Shown here: positions 1 through 11,791 of the stretch, piece after piece
Numbering within the stretch: position 1 is the first letter of the stretch
Layout of the letters: every line of letters starts with the position of its first letter
Assembly (NCBI GenBank): GCA_031841125.1
Contig: CM063109.1
Coordinates: forward strand, 67,958,914 to 68,022,913
Length of the DNA stretch: 64,000 nucleotides
Reading direction: 5' to 3'
Origin: Acanthococcus lagerstroemiae
Lineage: Eukaryota; Arthropoda; Insecta; Hemiptera; Eriococcidae
Notes under the pieces: model-generated
The model's input: only the letters and a program-made list of their open reading frames with translations
Database searches by the model: none
What the model was told of the DNA's origin: nothing
Position numbers and translations under genes: made by a program

Positions 1-819
1 AATCGGTTCCCCTCTGAAATAGATAGGCTCCGAGCTCCGGTCCCAGTTTTGGCTCTCTGCTATCAATTTTTAAGAATCTTGGGAGTGAAATGAGTGACGA
101 TTAATAGTGATTTTAGAAGAGGCCATTCGTCTCAAAAACGTCGATCTGCCTTTTTTTTTTTTGACATGCCGTTTTTGGCGGAAATCAGTTCAGAAAAACA
201 TGACATTCTTCTACAAACCAGAAGTTCTGGAAAGAACTCCCCCCCCCCCCCCCAAATGAGGCTAAAGAAATGTCACAAAACTATACCGATTTCTAATGAA
301 AATATATCGAATAAAACAACTATATGAATTACTGATGGTGAAAATTTTTTCAGATTTTCGATCTTTCTCCGATTTGCGCTTTACTGAATTCGAATTTCAT
401 GGTTGAAATGGGAAGAATTGCCTTGGAACATTGACACGGAAATCGAAATCGGAAGGTATGGTCCGACTCCAATTGGGTTCCTATATCAACATTTACATCT
501 CAGTTATAAAATTGAGTTCACTGAGAAAATCGAACAAAGTGTTAACTTAAATAAGAAAATTTCTTAAATCCGCTATTTCCAACATTACGGTAGATGTTTT
601 ATTTGACCCTGATTTTCGCTCTCAAAATCAAAATTCTACCATCCAGAGTAAAGGATACATCGACTCCTCTGAGAAAATCGAGCAATGTATCATTGGTACC
701 GAATTGCGACTATTTCATTAAATTTTATATCCGACCCTGTCGTATCATTGTGAAATTTAAATTTTGGAGCCGGATGTAAAATCCGATATCTAAAATCAGT
801 GACCTATTAACGATCATTC
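1..819. other. gene-free AT-rich stretch
   Basis: No coding signal or complete element was recognised. It holds a run of 14 C near 240 and, at 173-192, a 20-bp word containing GGCGGAAATCAG that recurs exactly at 33721-33740, so part of this stretch is probably an unclassified dispersed repeat. Confidence 0.5.
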
Positions 820-1450
820 GCAATTCCTCAAGACTTGTGAAGACTTATTCGATCTCCATCACACGACGCCGGTAGAGTGGAGAGGGGAAATGGTGTATTT
901 ACTGCCCCAAATTTTCATAAAATATATTATTTTACTAAGGCGACCTTACGGGTTTTCTTACAAAAAGTAAAAGGTGTTTTACTGTTCTTGAGACGCCTTG
1001 TTTCACCTGGGATACTTTTTGCCAGTATTCCTAAGACTTACAAGATATGATTATTTTAAGATTTATTTAGACTCTTTACATGGAGATTCTTCAGAATCTT
1101 TCATATGACTTACTCGGACTTCGGTTAAACTTCTCTAGACTTTTAAATCTCATCCTTTGCTGAAATACGCTACTGTTCATATTAGGTATATTATTTTAAC
1201 TCGTTATAACTCACTGGAACTCACTCTCCCTTATTCAGACCGGGTTAACCATCAAGACTCTTTCTGATAATTCTAAGACCCATACATACTCACCTAGGAC
1301 GTGATAAGACTAATCGGGCTCTACTTCAGTGAAACTCATTCAGAGTTTCAAACTCGGTTAAGATTCTTTCCTATCGCATCATTGTAACTCTGTTAAGATG
1401 AGTTAAAACTCATGTACACTCGATTGATGTCACAGTATCCCTCTTTACAC
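820..1450. repeat. degenerate short-period satellite A (AAGACTC type)
   Basis: The stretch is built from imperfect repeats of a word close to AAGACTCnTTn, with steps of about 11 bases (for example CAAGACTTGTG, AAGACTTATTC, TTAAGACTAATC). Copies are strongly diverged, so the array is old. The same word family makes up arrays near 2.7-3.6 kb and 29.4-30.1 kb. No coding potential is visible. Confidence 0.5.
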
Positions 1451-2699
1451 CGGCCTTACCACTCTTCTGTCTCTCACTTCGCTACCCTTTCGACCAGGAA
1501 GGAAAACTTCTTATCTAGCAGTTTTTTCTTGTTTACAAAACAACCAGGCCGAGGCATGCATTTTCGATTATAAAAGATTACACGCGCATTAAAATTAATT
1601 GTAAATGTCATCGCCACGCGAGTCAATCACAATCACCAATTAGCAGTCACGATCAACAATATAACTTCATCGTCTTGCCGCATATATACTTAGACAAAAG
1701 GCACACGACTAATCGTATTTAATCAACGGATCAATGCTGCCACAATTGTCCAAACTTTTAACATCTTCATCAACAAATAAAGCTGATTTACTTCTGCGGT
1801 CGTATCGAAAATTAACATTCTATTTGTTTATTCAAAACGAATACTTCTTATTTATCGTTTATTATTCTTTATTCATCTTTATTTTTTTTAACACTTTTTC
1901 TTCTTTATTTTAATAAAAGTATTGTTTTCCCCCTTAATATCTACAACAGTCACGATCTCATTTCAGAAAACGTGATGTTCAATAATGTTCGAATTTATTA
2001 TTAAAGTGTGAATCGCTTTCGAACAATAAGTAATTATTTGGCACACGATTGACTGCATACGGTAAAATTTTCGTGAGCATTGTCCGTATACTAACACAAT
2101 AGAGTATTAATATTGTCCGAATCAAAAATCGTACGGAAAGTTACGTATCTTGAATGAATTTAAATAGAGGGCTAATAAATTTGTTTTAAACAAATTTTAT
2201 GGGTAGATCGTCGATCAGTCGAGAAACATGTGTGGTTTGGATGAATTTCACACACAAGTGTAAAAGCGAACGGGGTGGTACTCTTTTGTTAGGTAGTACA
2301 GGAAAACTGGAAATATAAAGTTAAAAATTTTTTAAATCCAACAAGCTCATTTCGCTTAAAATTGTCGAGGGGGTCACAACATCCAGGTAGCGCTTAGAAG
2401 ATAGACGATTTACGAACACGTAATAGTTTCAAGAAAGAAAAACTTCACTGTCATTTTTAGACAAGACTGCATCATTTTACGAACATCAGCAGGAACCACA
2501 GTGTTTATTTTTTCATTGTTCGTTCGTTTATTTCGTTTATTCCTCTCAGAGCTTTCCATTTCAATGATAGCAGTAAGACTTTCAAAATTTGTTAGATGAG
2601 TTTTTGCTTTCTTGCTATAAAAATAACGATTCGAAAGTTTTAATGAAAAATATAAATACTTTTATGGTTTGGTCCAAAAAGCTGAATCTTTGGGTAAAT
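1451..2699. other. gene-free AT-rich stretch
   Basis: Only short chance reading frames and T-rich runs (near 1860-1900) are present. No transposase, reverse transcriptase or RNA gene signal was seen on either strand. Confidence 0.5.
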
Positions 2700-3600
2700 T
2701 TAAGTACGTACTACTTCAGACTCTTTTAGAAGCATGAAGAAACAAATTCAAGATTTTTAAAAACTTGTTTGAGACTCTCTAAGACCATTTCATGACTCGC
2801 GCAACAATGTTAAGATTCTTCGAGATTCTTCAGGACGCGTTTGATACTTTTTGACATTCTTTTTGAACTCGTACAAAGACTATTCCAGTTCTTCGCCTAT
2901 TTGAAACTTTTCTAAAAGACTTTTCAGATTCGTTCAAGACTGTTTAAAACCTTCTAGACGTCTTGCACACACATCAAGACTTTTTTTTGAAAACCGTTTC
3001 AAATTAGTCTCAGGCTTTATGAGATTCATCCGGACAGGTTTTGGACGATGAGACTCTCTAAGACATTTCCAAATGTGTTTAAAACTTTTCATTACCTTTT
3101 TTAAGACTTTTTCGAACATGCTGTAGACTATTCCAGATTAAATAAAAACGTTTTGAGACTATTTTAGACTTATAGTTAAAAAAATTTAAACTTTTCTATA
3201 GACACATTCAAGACTGTTTACGACTCAACAAGACGGGTTTAATACTCTAGGAGACACTTTAGGGCTCCTCCAAACTCGATTAAGACTGCTCAGTGTCCAA
3301 GTGAATTTTACAAAATCCAAAATTTGGATGAGTCCTGAGAAGTCTAAAATATGTCTGGAAGTACATTAGATGAAGAAATTTCTAAGTCACAAGCAAGTTT
3401 GGAAAAGAACCTTATGTCTCAAAGGGTTATAAACCACTCTTTATGAGCCTCGAGAAATCGTGAACAAGTTTAAATTAGTGTTCAAGAGACCTGGATCAAT
3501 CTTGAAAGGAATTTTGATGGAGCCTAAATTAAAGACGGAAACGGAAAACCTTAATAATAAAATAATGCTCCGATCCAAAAACCTACCTGTTCAACACGCC
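2700..3600. repeat. degenerate short-period satellite B with orientation switch
   Basis: From 2700 to about 3300 the sequence is a string of imperfect AAGACTnTTCn words spaced about 11 bases apart (AAGATTCTTCG, AGATTCTTCAGG, AAGACTTTTC, AAGACTGTTT). From about 3330 to 3600 the reverse-complement words (AAGTCT, GAGTCC, AGTCTG) dominate, so the array appears to change orientation. The 61-codon frame on the minus strand here is simply the repeat read as codons. Confidence 0.5.
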
Positions 3601-4960
3601 AGGTTACTTTTGCCATTTTTTGAAATAAATTTTCAATTTAAAGGCCTGAAATCCAGTGCGATATTTGAAGTTAGCGACCTTAAAAAAAAAACATCCCGAT
3701 AGTTCATTCAATTTTTTAAAATTGGAAAACTGAGTTAGCTTTCTTAAATGGAAAAATAATTTAAAATTTGGGCCCGTAATTGGGACAGTATCAAAAATCT
3801 GATGCGATATGTAATAAGAGATTGAAAGAAACGAATTTCGATAGTTTATTTGAAACCTTCCTGAAAAAAGCTCTACAAAAATTATAAATATTGTTTCTGA
3901 AATTAAGGAAAAAAGTATTCCTCGGCGGAGTTGAGCAAGGCTCGATCCCTTCACGGACTTGATAGACTGTAGTGTTGTATCCCAATAATACAGCAATCAG
4001 AACGGCCCTCCCCCAAACAAAAAAGTGAGGAAAATCCAATTTCCCGATTCCTATTGACGAGAAGAGGATGAAAGACAAAACGAACGATGAAAAAATTATC
4101 TAGACTCATATATGGAAAATAATGAGCTTAAATTACAAGTTAGTACGCACGAGGCATTTCATTTCAAATACACAAATTACCAAAACTGAACTTGAGGAAA
4201 ACTGAAAAAAAAAACTTCATAAAAAAATAACATGTTATGTACTTCAATTATTACTTCATATCAGATTATTGTTTAACATACATGAATAAGTTTTAAATAG
4301 TAAGTATTTTTATAAGGAAAGGTATCAAGAAACTTAAAGTAAGAGTATACGCATTCTTGATTTCAAATTTCAAATATTTTACTATGAAATACATATTTGA
4401 TCCAGTCGCAACTTAGGCTCCAAAATTCAAATATCATATTTACTTGAACTGGGCAAGATTAACAAAACGAAAAAAATTGAAGATACAGTCAAGACTGGGT
4501 TTCTCAAAGCGCTGATTTTGAATATCAGTTTAGATTTTTTGGTTCTATCCAATGCTCCAGCGATGAGGGGAAAGAAGTGACACTCCCAAATGTTGTTTTA
4601 AAAAGTTGGTACTAGGCAAATTCTAGTAGCCAGTCAGAAAAATTTGGACAGAAAGGACCTTTTTTTAAAAGGTTTTAACTGAAAATTTTTACATTCAGTT
4701 AGAATTTTCAACATCGCCGAATTCTATTTGGAGATTATTTTTGAATCTGATCATTAGAGTGCTTCTAAAGTACGTCATGATGTTTTTCATGAGATTATAT
4801 TTAAGACTTCATCCTTTTATATCAAATATTAAAATTCTTAGAATGGGCTTAATAAAGATTAGAAACATTTCAATGGGGGGGGGGGTCCAATAATAACTGG
4901 GTGTCCCAAAGTCCCAAAAAGATTTTCCTCTTTGCCAAAATTAAGGACCACCCTAGTGAT
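3601..4960. other. gene-free AT-rich stretch
   Basis: The longest reading frames here (a 130-codon frame at 3604-3996 and a 95-codon frame at 3791-4078, both minus strand) show no recognisable domain and an amino-acid make-up typical of translated AT-rich noncoding DNA. I see nothing else beyond a G run near 4876. Confidence 0.45.
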
Positions 4961-4969
4961 GGACCATGT

Positions 4970-5183
4970 CTGGTTGGCCGAGTGGATAGCGCGTTGGTCT
5001 CAGAATCCGGAGGTCCCGGGTTCGAGCCCACGTAGCAATTTGCCAGAATTTTCGACCTAGGCCGGTTTTTCGGCCAGAAGGGAAGAGGGCTAAGACAGCC
5101 CTAACAGCCTCCCCGACGTCTCTGAAGTAATGCTCGAAAAGGGCGGATTCCAGGACTCGAGTGGAGAGCAAATTAGAAAAAGA
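4970..5183 (+). mobile_element. tRNA-derived SINE, copy 1
   Basis: The head carries RNA polymerase III internal promoter boxes: A box TGGCCGAGTGG at 4975-4985 and B box GGTTCGAGCCC at 5019-5029, with tRNA-like spacing. The anticodon-loop region (CTCAGAA) would read CAG, and the A box is of the leucine/serine type, so a tRNA-Leu ancestor is possible. The body contains a GGCCG-loop-CGGCC hairpin near 5060-5075 and ends in AAATTAGAAAAAG. Two further copies lie at 34527-34737 and 39062-39286 on the other strand. The flanks GTGATGGACCATGTC (4956-4970) and GTGAAGGGTCATATC (5184-5198) match at 11 of 15 positions and look like a decayed target duplication, so this copy is older than the other two. 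Confidence 0.85.
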
Positions 5184-5198
5184 GTGAAGGGTCATATC

Positions 5199-7613
5199 GG
5201 GCATTTTAACTTACCCGTAATTTGGCCGGGACGTTTCCATTTTCACTATCACGTTACTTGTGCTCGAATTTCCATCTCCGAGCCAACCATGAAAATGTGC
5301 GCTAGGATTCTGTCTACCACCGTTTAAGAAGAACGAATAAAATATTCTTTATCTCCCTTTCCCTTTTTTAAACACATTTTCTCGAGTTTTGTTTCGACTA
5401 TTTTCCTCATTGAAACAAAAAAATCATTGTTTTCCAATTAGAATACCAACCGGAAAGTCTTCCCTCATACTAAAGTTTGAGCTTACGACGTCTCACTCCG
5501 AGAAAAAACCTCCGTTCGTTTCCCGTCAACACGTTTTCTCGTATCTCTCGGATTTTGTCCTCTTTTTATTTATTTTCTTTGGTGTAAAAAGTATTAAAGT
5601 TTTTGTTTTATTTCTTGTATTGAGTAATTTATTATATTTCTGAGTGGTATTCTCTAAATTTGAAACAGCGCTAAGTCAATGACAGATTTTGGAGATTCTT
5701 TAGCATATAGTTGCTGGTTTAGTCCGTGACATATTAAACCGATCCAATCAGCAAATAAGAATCAGTAGAAATGGTCGCTGATTGAATCGGTAGTTCAGTT
5801 ATTGTTGATTCAAATGTACATAATGTATCATTTCGATCACTAAACTATTTTTTCAAAGGTCAGATCAAAATCGACCGCGGATTCAAAATTAAGTTTCCTC
5901 TCAAAGTGAGTAGTCCCCAAATTTGTGCCTTAGTCTAGGTCCATCACATCAATATCCACAGGTGTTGAGAAAAACATGTTCTATAAATAAAAGAATGATC
6001 AGGGGCTCCGATTGTGCCGACATCGGAAAGTTTCACTAGTTCCTCGGTTATGTATGGGATTTCTTCCAATGCTGCATATGGATCGCTGCCGTTGATTTTA
6101 CAGCAGAAAATTCTACAGAAACACCATCATTTTAATTTTAACCGCAGTAGAGGCTGCCAGCGAGGATGTTTGTGATTCCTGTTTCAGTGCCTCTAATAAC
6201 ACCCACACAGCACGGATTTTCTGGTTCGAAAATCATTGAAAAATAGAAATAAATTATCACCGAAATCTGCCGAGCATTAGTATTCAAACGAATTATCGTA
6301 GCCGAAAGGAATAATAATTGAAATTTGCCATTTTACACTCCACAGCATCGCATCAATCTTGCTCCATGCTTGCACCTGTTTCGTACAACTAGTTCAGTAT
6401 TAATTTGATTCAAAAATCTCCCGTAGTTTTATTATGTGTTATTTAACGCCGTTGTTTATCTAATTCCGAAGCCAATTAAGTTCTCCGTGGACACTCCAAA
6501 ACCGTCATTATTTTTGCTTTACCCAGTTATAACTTTTTTCTTTTTTTTTTCTTTATTTATTTTCTGTCTCCCGCCGCACGTGTAGACTACACTCGTACAC
6601 AGTCATTATAAATTTTTCGTTGTGCGATTATGCAATTCGATACTGTCGGAATAATAAAGAAGGTGTCTAGATGCATGTAGTTGCCACTTGCCAGTTGCCA
6701 CACTTTCGTGTAACTTTGTTTCGAAGTTCATTCTGGATTTAGGAGCTCGTGCTGCAGCGAGAGTGTAACGTAACTTTTAAATCATTTTCCACGTCAGTTG
6801 CCATTGCTGTCAATGACGACGCACTGGCATTGAAGCTGACACTGGATAGTAAATTGGTACCTCTGATCTTCCGTCGCGTCGCATTGCCGTCAGTGCCCCA
6901 GTTGAATGACGATGGCGCCTGCACCATGAAAGAAGGCTGAGAATACTTCGTAGTTATCTTTTATGATATTTTTTCTTTTTTTACGTTTATTACATTCGCA
7001 GTAGGATTGTATAAAGCTAATTTTAATGTTGACATCCGAGTTCAAATGTCTAAAACCGTTACCGATATTTTCAGTTCATTTGAATAATTATCGTTTTTTC
7101 CCTTTTTATGATCCATCTACGCGCTGCGTGTGGATTCTGGACGGATTTTATTTTACTAGTTTCACGCCGGGTAATTAGACAGAGTCCGTCGTCGAAGTAA
7201 TGTCATTGTAAATGGATTTTTTGGCTGGCGGCGTATTGCCATTTAAATTAGCGAAAGAAGTCATGAATCTTATGCTCATTTCTTTCAGTTTTCAAATTAA
7301 ATTGTTGGTACTAGGAGCAAAACCACAGCCAGCGCTAACAATTTTGCTTTTGCAGAAGAGATGTAAAAGGCAAAAATGCCGACTAAAATTATTGAAATTT
7401 TACGAACAAGCAAAAAGAAAGTTTTCACTTCCCAAATTTGCCGGCTGGTTACTATCTTTTACCTAAATTACCGAAAAGAATAATGAGATCACTCATCACC
7501 TGTATACCCCACACTGCGCCGACCCTAACTGAGAGAAAAGTTGAGAGTCGTACTATGAAAGTTAGGTAGTTTTGTGGAACATGTCAAAATTCTGAATAAG
7601 AAACCTACACGAG
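5199..7613. other. gene-free stretch
   Basis: No gene was recognised. A motif ATTGTGCC with neighbouring GGGGCTCC at 6001-6022 resembles the terminal motif of the MULE at 7622-8591 and may be a stray end. A short open stretch on both strands at 6739-6940 has no recognisable domain. Confidence 0.4.
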
Positions 7614-7792
7614 TTACAGATCGCTCCGGACAAAAATTGCGCAACGCAACAAAAATAGAGGGTCCAAATTGCGCAGGGCACTCGCAGACTCAGAGGCTGA
7701 ATTGCGCCGACGGATTTACTTTTAGGAGGCCGAATTGCGCCGCGAACGATTCGTATTCTGGGGTCGTGAGAGGCGATATCGGTATGCTAGAC

Positions 7793-8040
7793 ATGTGGGC
7801 TGACAGGAAGAAAGGGACCTCAGGACAAAAAAAAAACATTTTTGCGATAACAACTGTTTTTCACTAATTTTTGGCCACTCTTTCGCCTGGTGTTGTCGAA
7901 AAAATCCTAAAAAATAACGGCTATAAGTCTTCAAAGTTGAGTGTCTCCGTAACGTGAACTCGTTATCAATTTTGTTTACCCACTCTCCTGTAAAATTTAC
8001 ATTTTCGCTAAGGTCCCTTTCTTCCTGTCAGCCCCCACAT
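7793..8040. mobile_element. fold-back insertion nested in the MULE
   Basis: Left arm 7797-7820 and right arm 8011-8034 are 24-bp perfect inverted copies (GGGCTGACAGGAAG... to ...AGGGACCT). They extend outwards through ATGTGG with a 2-base gap, giving an element of about 250 bp. There is no coding content between the arms. A clear target duplication was not found, so the exact ends are uncertain. Confidence 0.6.
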
Positions 8041-8123
8041 TCTTTCGTATAATATATGATACTGACAGCAGTATTAGGTAAACCAATCACTGCAATATTT
8101 AACCTGTCTTCAATTTATGCTGA

Positions 8124-8327
8124 ATGTGTGAAACATTTCATTCAAAGCTAAATGCATATTTCCATTATCCACATCCGGATATTGCTGTCTTCGTCACGGC
8201 CCTCAAGGAAATACAAAAGCTGTCGCAACTCTGCCAGAACAACTCGACCACCCCCCCCCAGGCCCTCGACAAGCGCATACAGCGACGCCGTGATTATTTA
8301 AATGCGTTAATGATGAACCGTAATTAA
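8124..8327 (+). pseudogene. MULE transposase, C-terminal fragment
   Basis: The 67-codon frame starts with CETFHSKLNAYF and continues with YPHPDIAVFVTALKEIQ. This is the segment that follows the third catalytic glutamate in MULE transposases (N-x-CE-x-FH-x-K...HPN-x-x-x-F-x-x-x-LK-x-IQ). A TGA stop lies directly upstream in frame, and neither the catalytic DDE core nor a FLYWCH zinc finger is present, so this is a remnant rather than a gene. It sits inside the 7622-8591 element in the same orientation. The fragment differs in sequence from the MULEs at 12.0-13.4 kb and 21.1-21.6 kb, so it represents a separate lineage. The assignment is by motif recognition only. Confidence 0.7.
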
Positions 8328-8599
8328 AAGTTTCATGACTGCCAAGGTACCTCTAACTGCAGTACATAGCACTGCACATTCTTTTAGATACACCAGATTT
8401 ATATTCTGGCACTTCGAGGTCTGTATTAAGTGTGAAGAGAAGAATAATTCTCCCCCCCCCGTCATCCTGCTGTATCGTTCGCAGCAGCGCAATTCGCCTT
8501 GCCCTTCCAAAGAAGGTAGGCGCAACTGGTCCCATCTCTCCGCGGAGCGTCGGCACAATTGACCCAGCATTCGCGCAATTCGTCCCGAGCCTTACAGAT

Positions 8600-9140
8600 T
8601 TGCACTGAAATCTACTTCTGAAAAGTCAAATAAATTGGCTAGGAAGTGGATATTTTATAGGAAAAAGACGGATACCATACTGTTAGATGAGTGTGAGAGA
8701 CTCAAAGTGGAGGGAGAGACTCCTGAAAAAATACCCTTTCAACGGGAATAGTACAGACAAGTGGATGAACTAAACTAACTATTTAAAAAAACTCTACTGT
8801 AGCCAGCGCGCGTTAGAAAAGCTAATTTTTGAAAATAAATATCCTTTACTTCTGACAAATCGATTACGTTTATTAAATAAATTATGTAATTATTTTTCAT
8901 TAATCAACTATTTCTAATTATTCGATTACCTTTACTGAACTGATTATTTTTTATCCATTAATTATTGATAATGGAACTCTAAGTGAAGAGCTTTTTTCTA
9001 AAGTGGCCTTGCCGTTCTGAGAAAATTGATAAAAACAGTTTGTACGCCACGCAATCACCACAAAAAGAAGGCGGGAATGATATGAATCGACAGTCAAGGA
9101 TAGGGCAATCGAGTGTGAACAAAATTATCATCCTACCATT
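8600..9140. other. gene-free stretch
   Basis: No coding, RNA or mobile-element signal was recognised. Confidence 0.4.
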
Positions 9141-9319
9141 TTTCAAAATACTGTGAAAAGCCGTCAACGTTGGTGACCTACCGGACTTAGGCCACTCTGG
9201 CATAAAATACTGCATTCACATAACCGTCCAGTTTCAAAATATTGAGGAGAAGCCGTTAAAGTTTTGGTGATCTGCCTGACTTAGATTACTCCGGCATAAA
9301 ATACTGCATTAACACAACA
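9141..9319. repeat. diverged 91-bp tandem duplication
   Basis: The unit beginning TTTCAAAATACTGTG at 9141 is repeated from 9232 (TTTCAAAATATTGAG). Both units share GCCGT, TTGGTGA, ACTTAG and GGCATAAAATACTGCATT in the same order. The copies differ by many substitutions, so the duplication is not recent. Confidence 0.8.
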
Positions 9320-9725
9320 AAAATAAATATGTAGGTAGTTATACCTATTATTGTTATCAGCATTTGCAATTGCATTTAGGCCACTGTGGGAACAGACTTC
9401 AACTTAAAACGCGAACATCAAACCTAACAGAGATAGAGGGTTCAGACCACTGGCTTGTACTTCATCATTTTCTCAGTCAGCTTGTGTTTTGCTATCTCAG
9501 AACCTCCAGAAAGTGATTTAGGCCATTTTGGAAAAAAGCTCTTCAAGTATTCTTTCACTTATGTGAAAAAATTTAACTGACGCGTACATTAATGTATCTT
9601 TCCTACCTCTCCCCCGGATTTCCTTTAGGGCCAGAACATAACACGTGCTGTACATAAATATTTCAAGCTTTCACGAGACAAAATGAGAATTTAAGACACA
9701 GACTGTTGGTTATTCGTGGTCTGTC

Positions 9726-9966
9726 AATTGAGGGGTAAAGAATCAAAAATCACATTTGCCATTTTACATCAAGGGCGCAAGTAGGCAAATACTGTACACG
9801 AGTGCAGGAATATCTTTGCTGCGCCTGTGAACGTGGAGTATGTTGTATACATATAGCACATTCACAGGCGCAGCAAAGATATGCCTGCACCCGTGTACAG
9901 TATTTTGCCTATTTGCGCCCTTGAAGTAAAATGGCAAATGTGAGTTTTGATTCTTTACCCTTCAAT
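9726..9966. mobile_element. long fold-back (MITE-like) element
   Basis: The left arm (about 9726-9840) and right arm (about 9852-9966) are inverted copies roughly 115 bases long with only scattered mismatches, separated by about 11 bases. The arms read AATTGA-GGGTAAAGAATC at the outside and GCAGCAAAGATAT / ATATCTTTGCTGC near the centre. There is no coding content. The high arm identity suggests recent insertion or selection on pairing. Transcription would give one long double-stranded hairpin. No clear target duplication was seen. Confidence 0.85.
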
Positions 9967-10274
9967 TCAACTTCGGTATTATCTTAATATCAGTAAGTTG
10001 AAAATGATAGCCACAAGATAATAGGCCAGACAGTTAAAATGACGAAAAAGTTCAAAATTGATACAAAATAGAGACTTGTCTGGACGGCTGTATTCATTTT
10101 TATGATCAGCTTTACCCGAAGTTGTTAATTGTAGTACCACAGAGAAAGGGTTGTGGTCAAAATGATGAAAAAGTCTGCAGGAATACAATGAAGGTTTTCC
10201 AAGTTACTAAATTAATTTTCGGTATCAGTTTTATCCTCTGAATACCCCTTTGGTAAGCCGTACAATATTATCAT

Positions 10275-11782
10275 TAGGACAGCCGGAGGACTATCGGTGA
10301 CGAGCCGTATGGAGCTGGGGGCGCATACATCAAGCCATTTAAGAGCTGTTCCCCTAGCACCCTCCGCTAACGGTAAGACCCATTGAAGTGCGAGATGATT
10401 TCTCTCTGTTCGGAGTTACAGAAGTGGGAAGAGAAAGGCACCAGGTCCAGACATCCTGGGAAGTGATTCACATGCCAGACCTGTCCCTCCTGACCAACGT
10501 TTCAGATCGAGCGTTGCAGGAGGGGACATTCCCGAGCAGACAGAGGACGACGCGGGTGGCATTCATCAAGAAGTCCGGAAAACCAGATGGCCAGCGTCTA
10601 TATGCCTGTTCGACATCATTGGGAAGGTATTCGAGCGAACCATCGTGAATAGGCGGGAGGAGTACTTTCGAAGTAGGAAGACGATTTCGAGCAGTCAGTA
10701 CGGACTCAGAACTGGCCGCTCGACTGCAGGCGCAACGCTGAAGCTGAAGCTACTAGCGGAGAAGACGATCCGCGAATGACAGTTCTGCGTGACGATCAGC
10801 CTCGATATCTAGAATGCATTCAACTCGATATACTGTATACGTGTATCATGAAAGCACTGGGTTTGGCGCGGAAACCTGGCTACCTCGTTCGCATTATTCG
10901 AAATTACATCGACAGTCGCTGAACATAGGTTAAATCGGCGGCCGGCTCACTAACGAGAGAAATGACCCGCAGCATACCACAGGAATCAATACTCGGACCT
11001 ACCCTGAGGTACGTCGCCTTCGATGGACTGCTGAGGCTGGCACTACCACTAGGCGTTAAGTTTATATGCTACGCTAACGACACTCTGGTGGTGTGTCAAG
11101 CCGAGACGACAGCAGAGGTCAGACAACGGGTTAACAAAGCATTGGAGATGCTGACCCACGGGATCGAGTCGGCAGGGCTGTACTTAGCGGTACAGAAGAC
11201 AGAATCGGTTTTGTTCACGGCGCGACGTAAGTACAGTCCACCCATCTTTGTCCTAAAGGTGTGAAGATTGGGCTCTGTACAGCCTTGACGTACCTAGGGC
11301 TGTGATTCGACGAGAAGTTGCTGTTCTGAGAGTACTTTAGGCGGGCAGCTGAGAAGGCAGATCGAGCAGCTGTACCGTTTCATGTCAAACCTACAAGGAC
11401 CAAGGGAGAAGAAGAGGAAGATGTACGTGAACGTAATCGTATCGGTCCTCTTATACGGGGTGCCAGTATTTTCCGACGCCATAAAAATACCCAACAAGAG
11501 AGCGGAGATGGAGAAAATTCAGCAAAAAGCCGCGATGAGGTGTGAGAGTGCATACCACACTGTTTCTTCGGGGAGACAGTACGCGTATTAGCGAATATAT
11601 CACCGATCGAATTCCAGGTCGGCGAAATATCGGACGTATGTGGCTCGGGCCAAGCTGGACATCCAGCAGTCCACGCTTCGTAAGGGGAAGGACGCACTCG
11701 CCCAATCAACCAAGAACGAGCGGACCTGAATGCTAATATGCGACCTGAATCAGTGGGCAATCAGGTCCCATGGGGAACTGAA
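10275..11782 (+). pseudogene. R1-clade LINE, reverse transcriptase remnant (5' part)
   Basis: Scattered over all three frames are the ordered motifs of a non-LTR reverse transcriptase: KAPGPDIL near 10440; IIGKVFERTIVNRREEYF and SSSQYGLRTGRSTAG near 10615-10740; ISLDI-stop-NAFNSI near 10795-10830; QESILGPTLR near 10980; and CYANDTLVV (the YADD catalytic box with its first Asp changed to Asn) near 11070. A VSVLLYGVPVFSDA segment near 11440-11480 is typical of the R1 clade thumb/C-terminal region. The longest open piece is 10962-11264 (100 codons). Multiple stops and frameshifts make it non-functional. The reading resumes at 13648 after the MULE insertion. Endonuclease and ORF1 are missing, so the copy is truncated at its 5' end. 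Confidence 0.85.
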
Positions 11783-11791
11783 CTTCCACCC
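11783..11791. repeat. 9-bp target duplication, left copy (MULE in LINE)
   Basis: CTTCCACCC here is repeated at 13648-13656, directly outside the two ends of the FLYWCH-MULE. Removing the MULE and one copy restores the LINE reading ELNFHPTQILSSHG, which fits the R1-clade C-terminus. This confirms both boundaries and the order of insertion. Confidence 0.9.

Larger units (their letters stand above)
7622..8591 (+). mobile_element. short MULE-type DNA transposon with phased terminal motifs
   Basis: The 970-bp element is bounded by an exact 8-bp duplication TTACAGAT (7614-7621 and 8592-8599). The outer ends are CGCTCCGGAC and, reverse-complemented from the right, GGCTCGGGAC (8 of 10 matching). Each end carries four copies of AATTGCGC or a close variant: 7635, 7667, 7700 and 7733 on the left, and inverted at 8487, 8520, 8553 and 8573 on the right. 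Most spacings are 32-33 bases. The interior keeps only a transposase C-terminus (8124-8327) and a fold-back insertion (7793-8040), so the copy is not autonomous. MULE assignment rests on the transposase fragment and the terminal design; an 8-bp duplication is at the short end for MULEs (usually 8-11 bp). Confidence 0.75.

Noticed and set aside
3604..3996. 130-codon minus-strand frame as a gene
   Set aside because: Phe/Lys/Ser/Ile-rich translation typical of AT-rich noncoding DNA, with no motif and a competing frame on the same strand.
4970..5040. Functional tRNA gene
   Set aside because: A and B boxes are good, but there is no matching acceptor stem, and the sequence continues into a body shared by three copies with target duplications, so it is a SINE.
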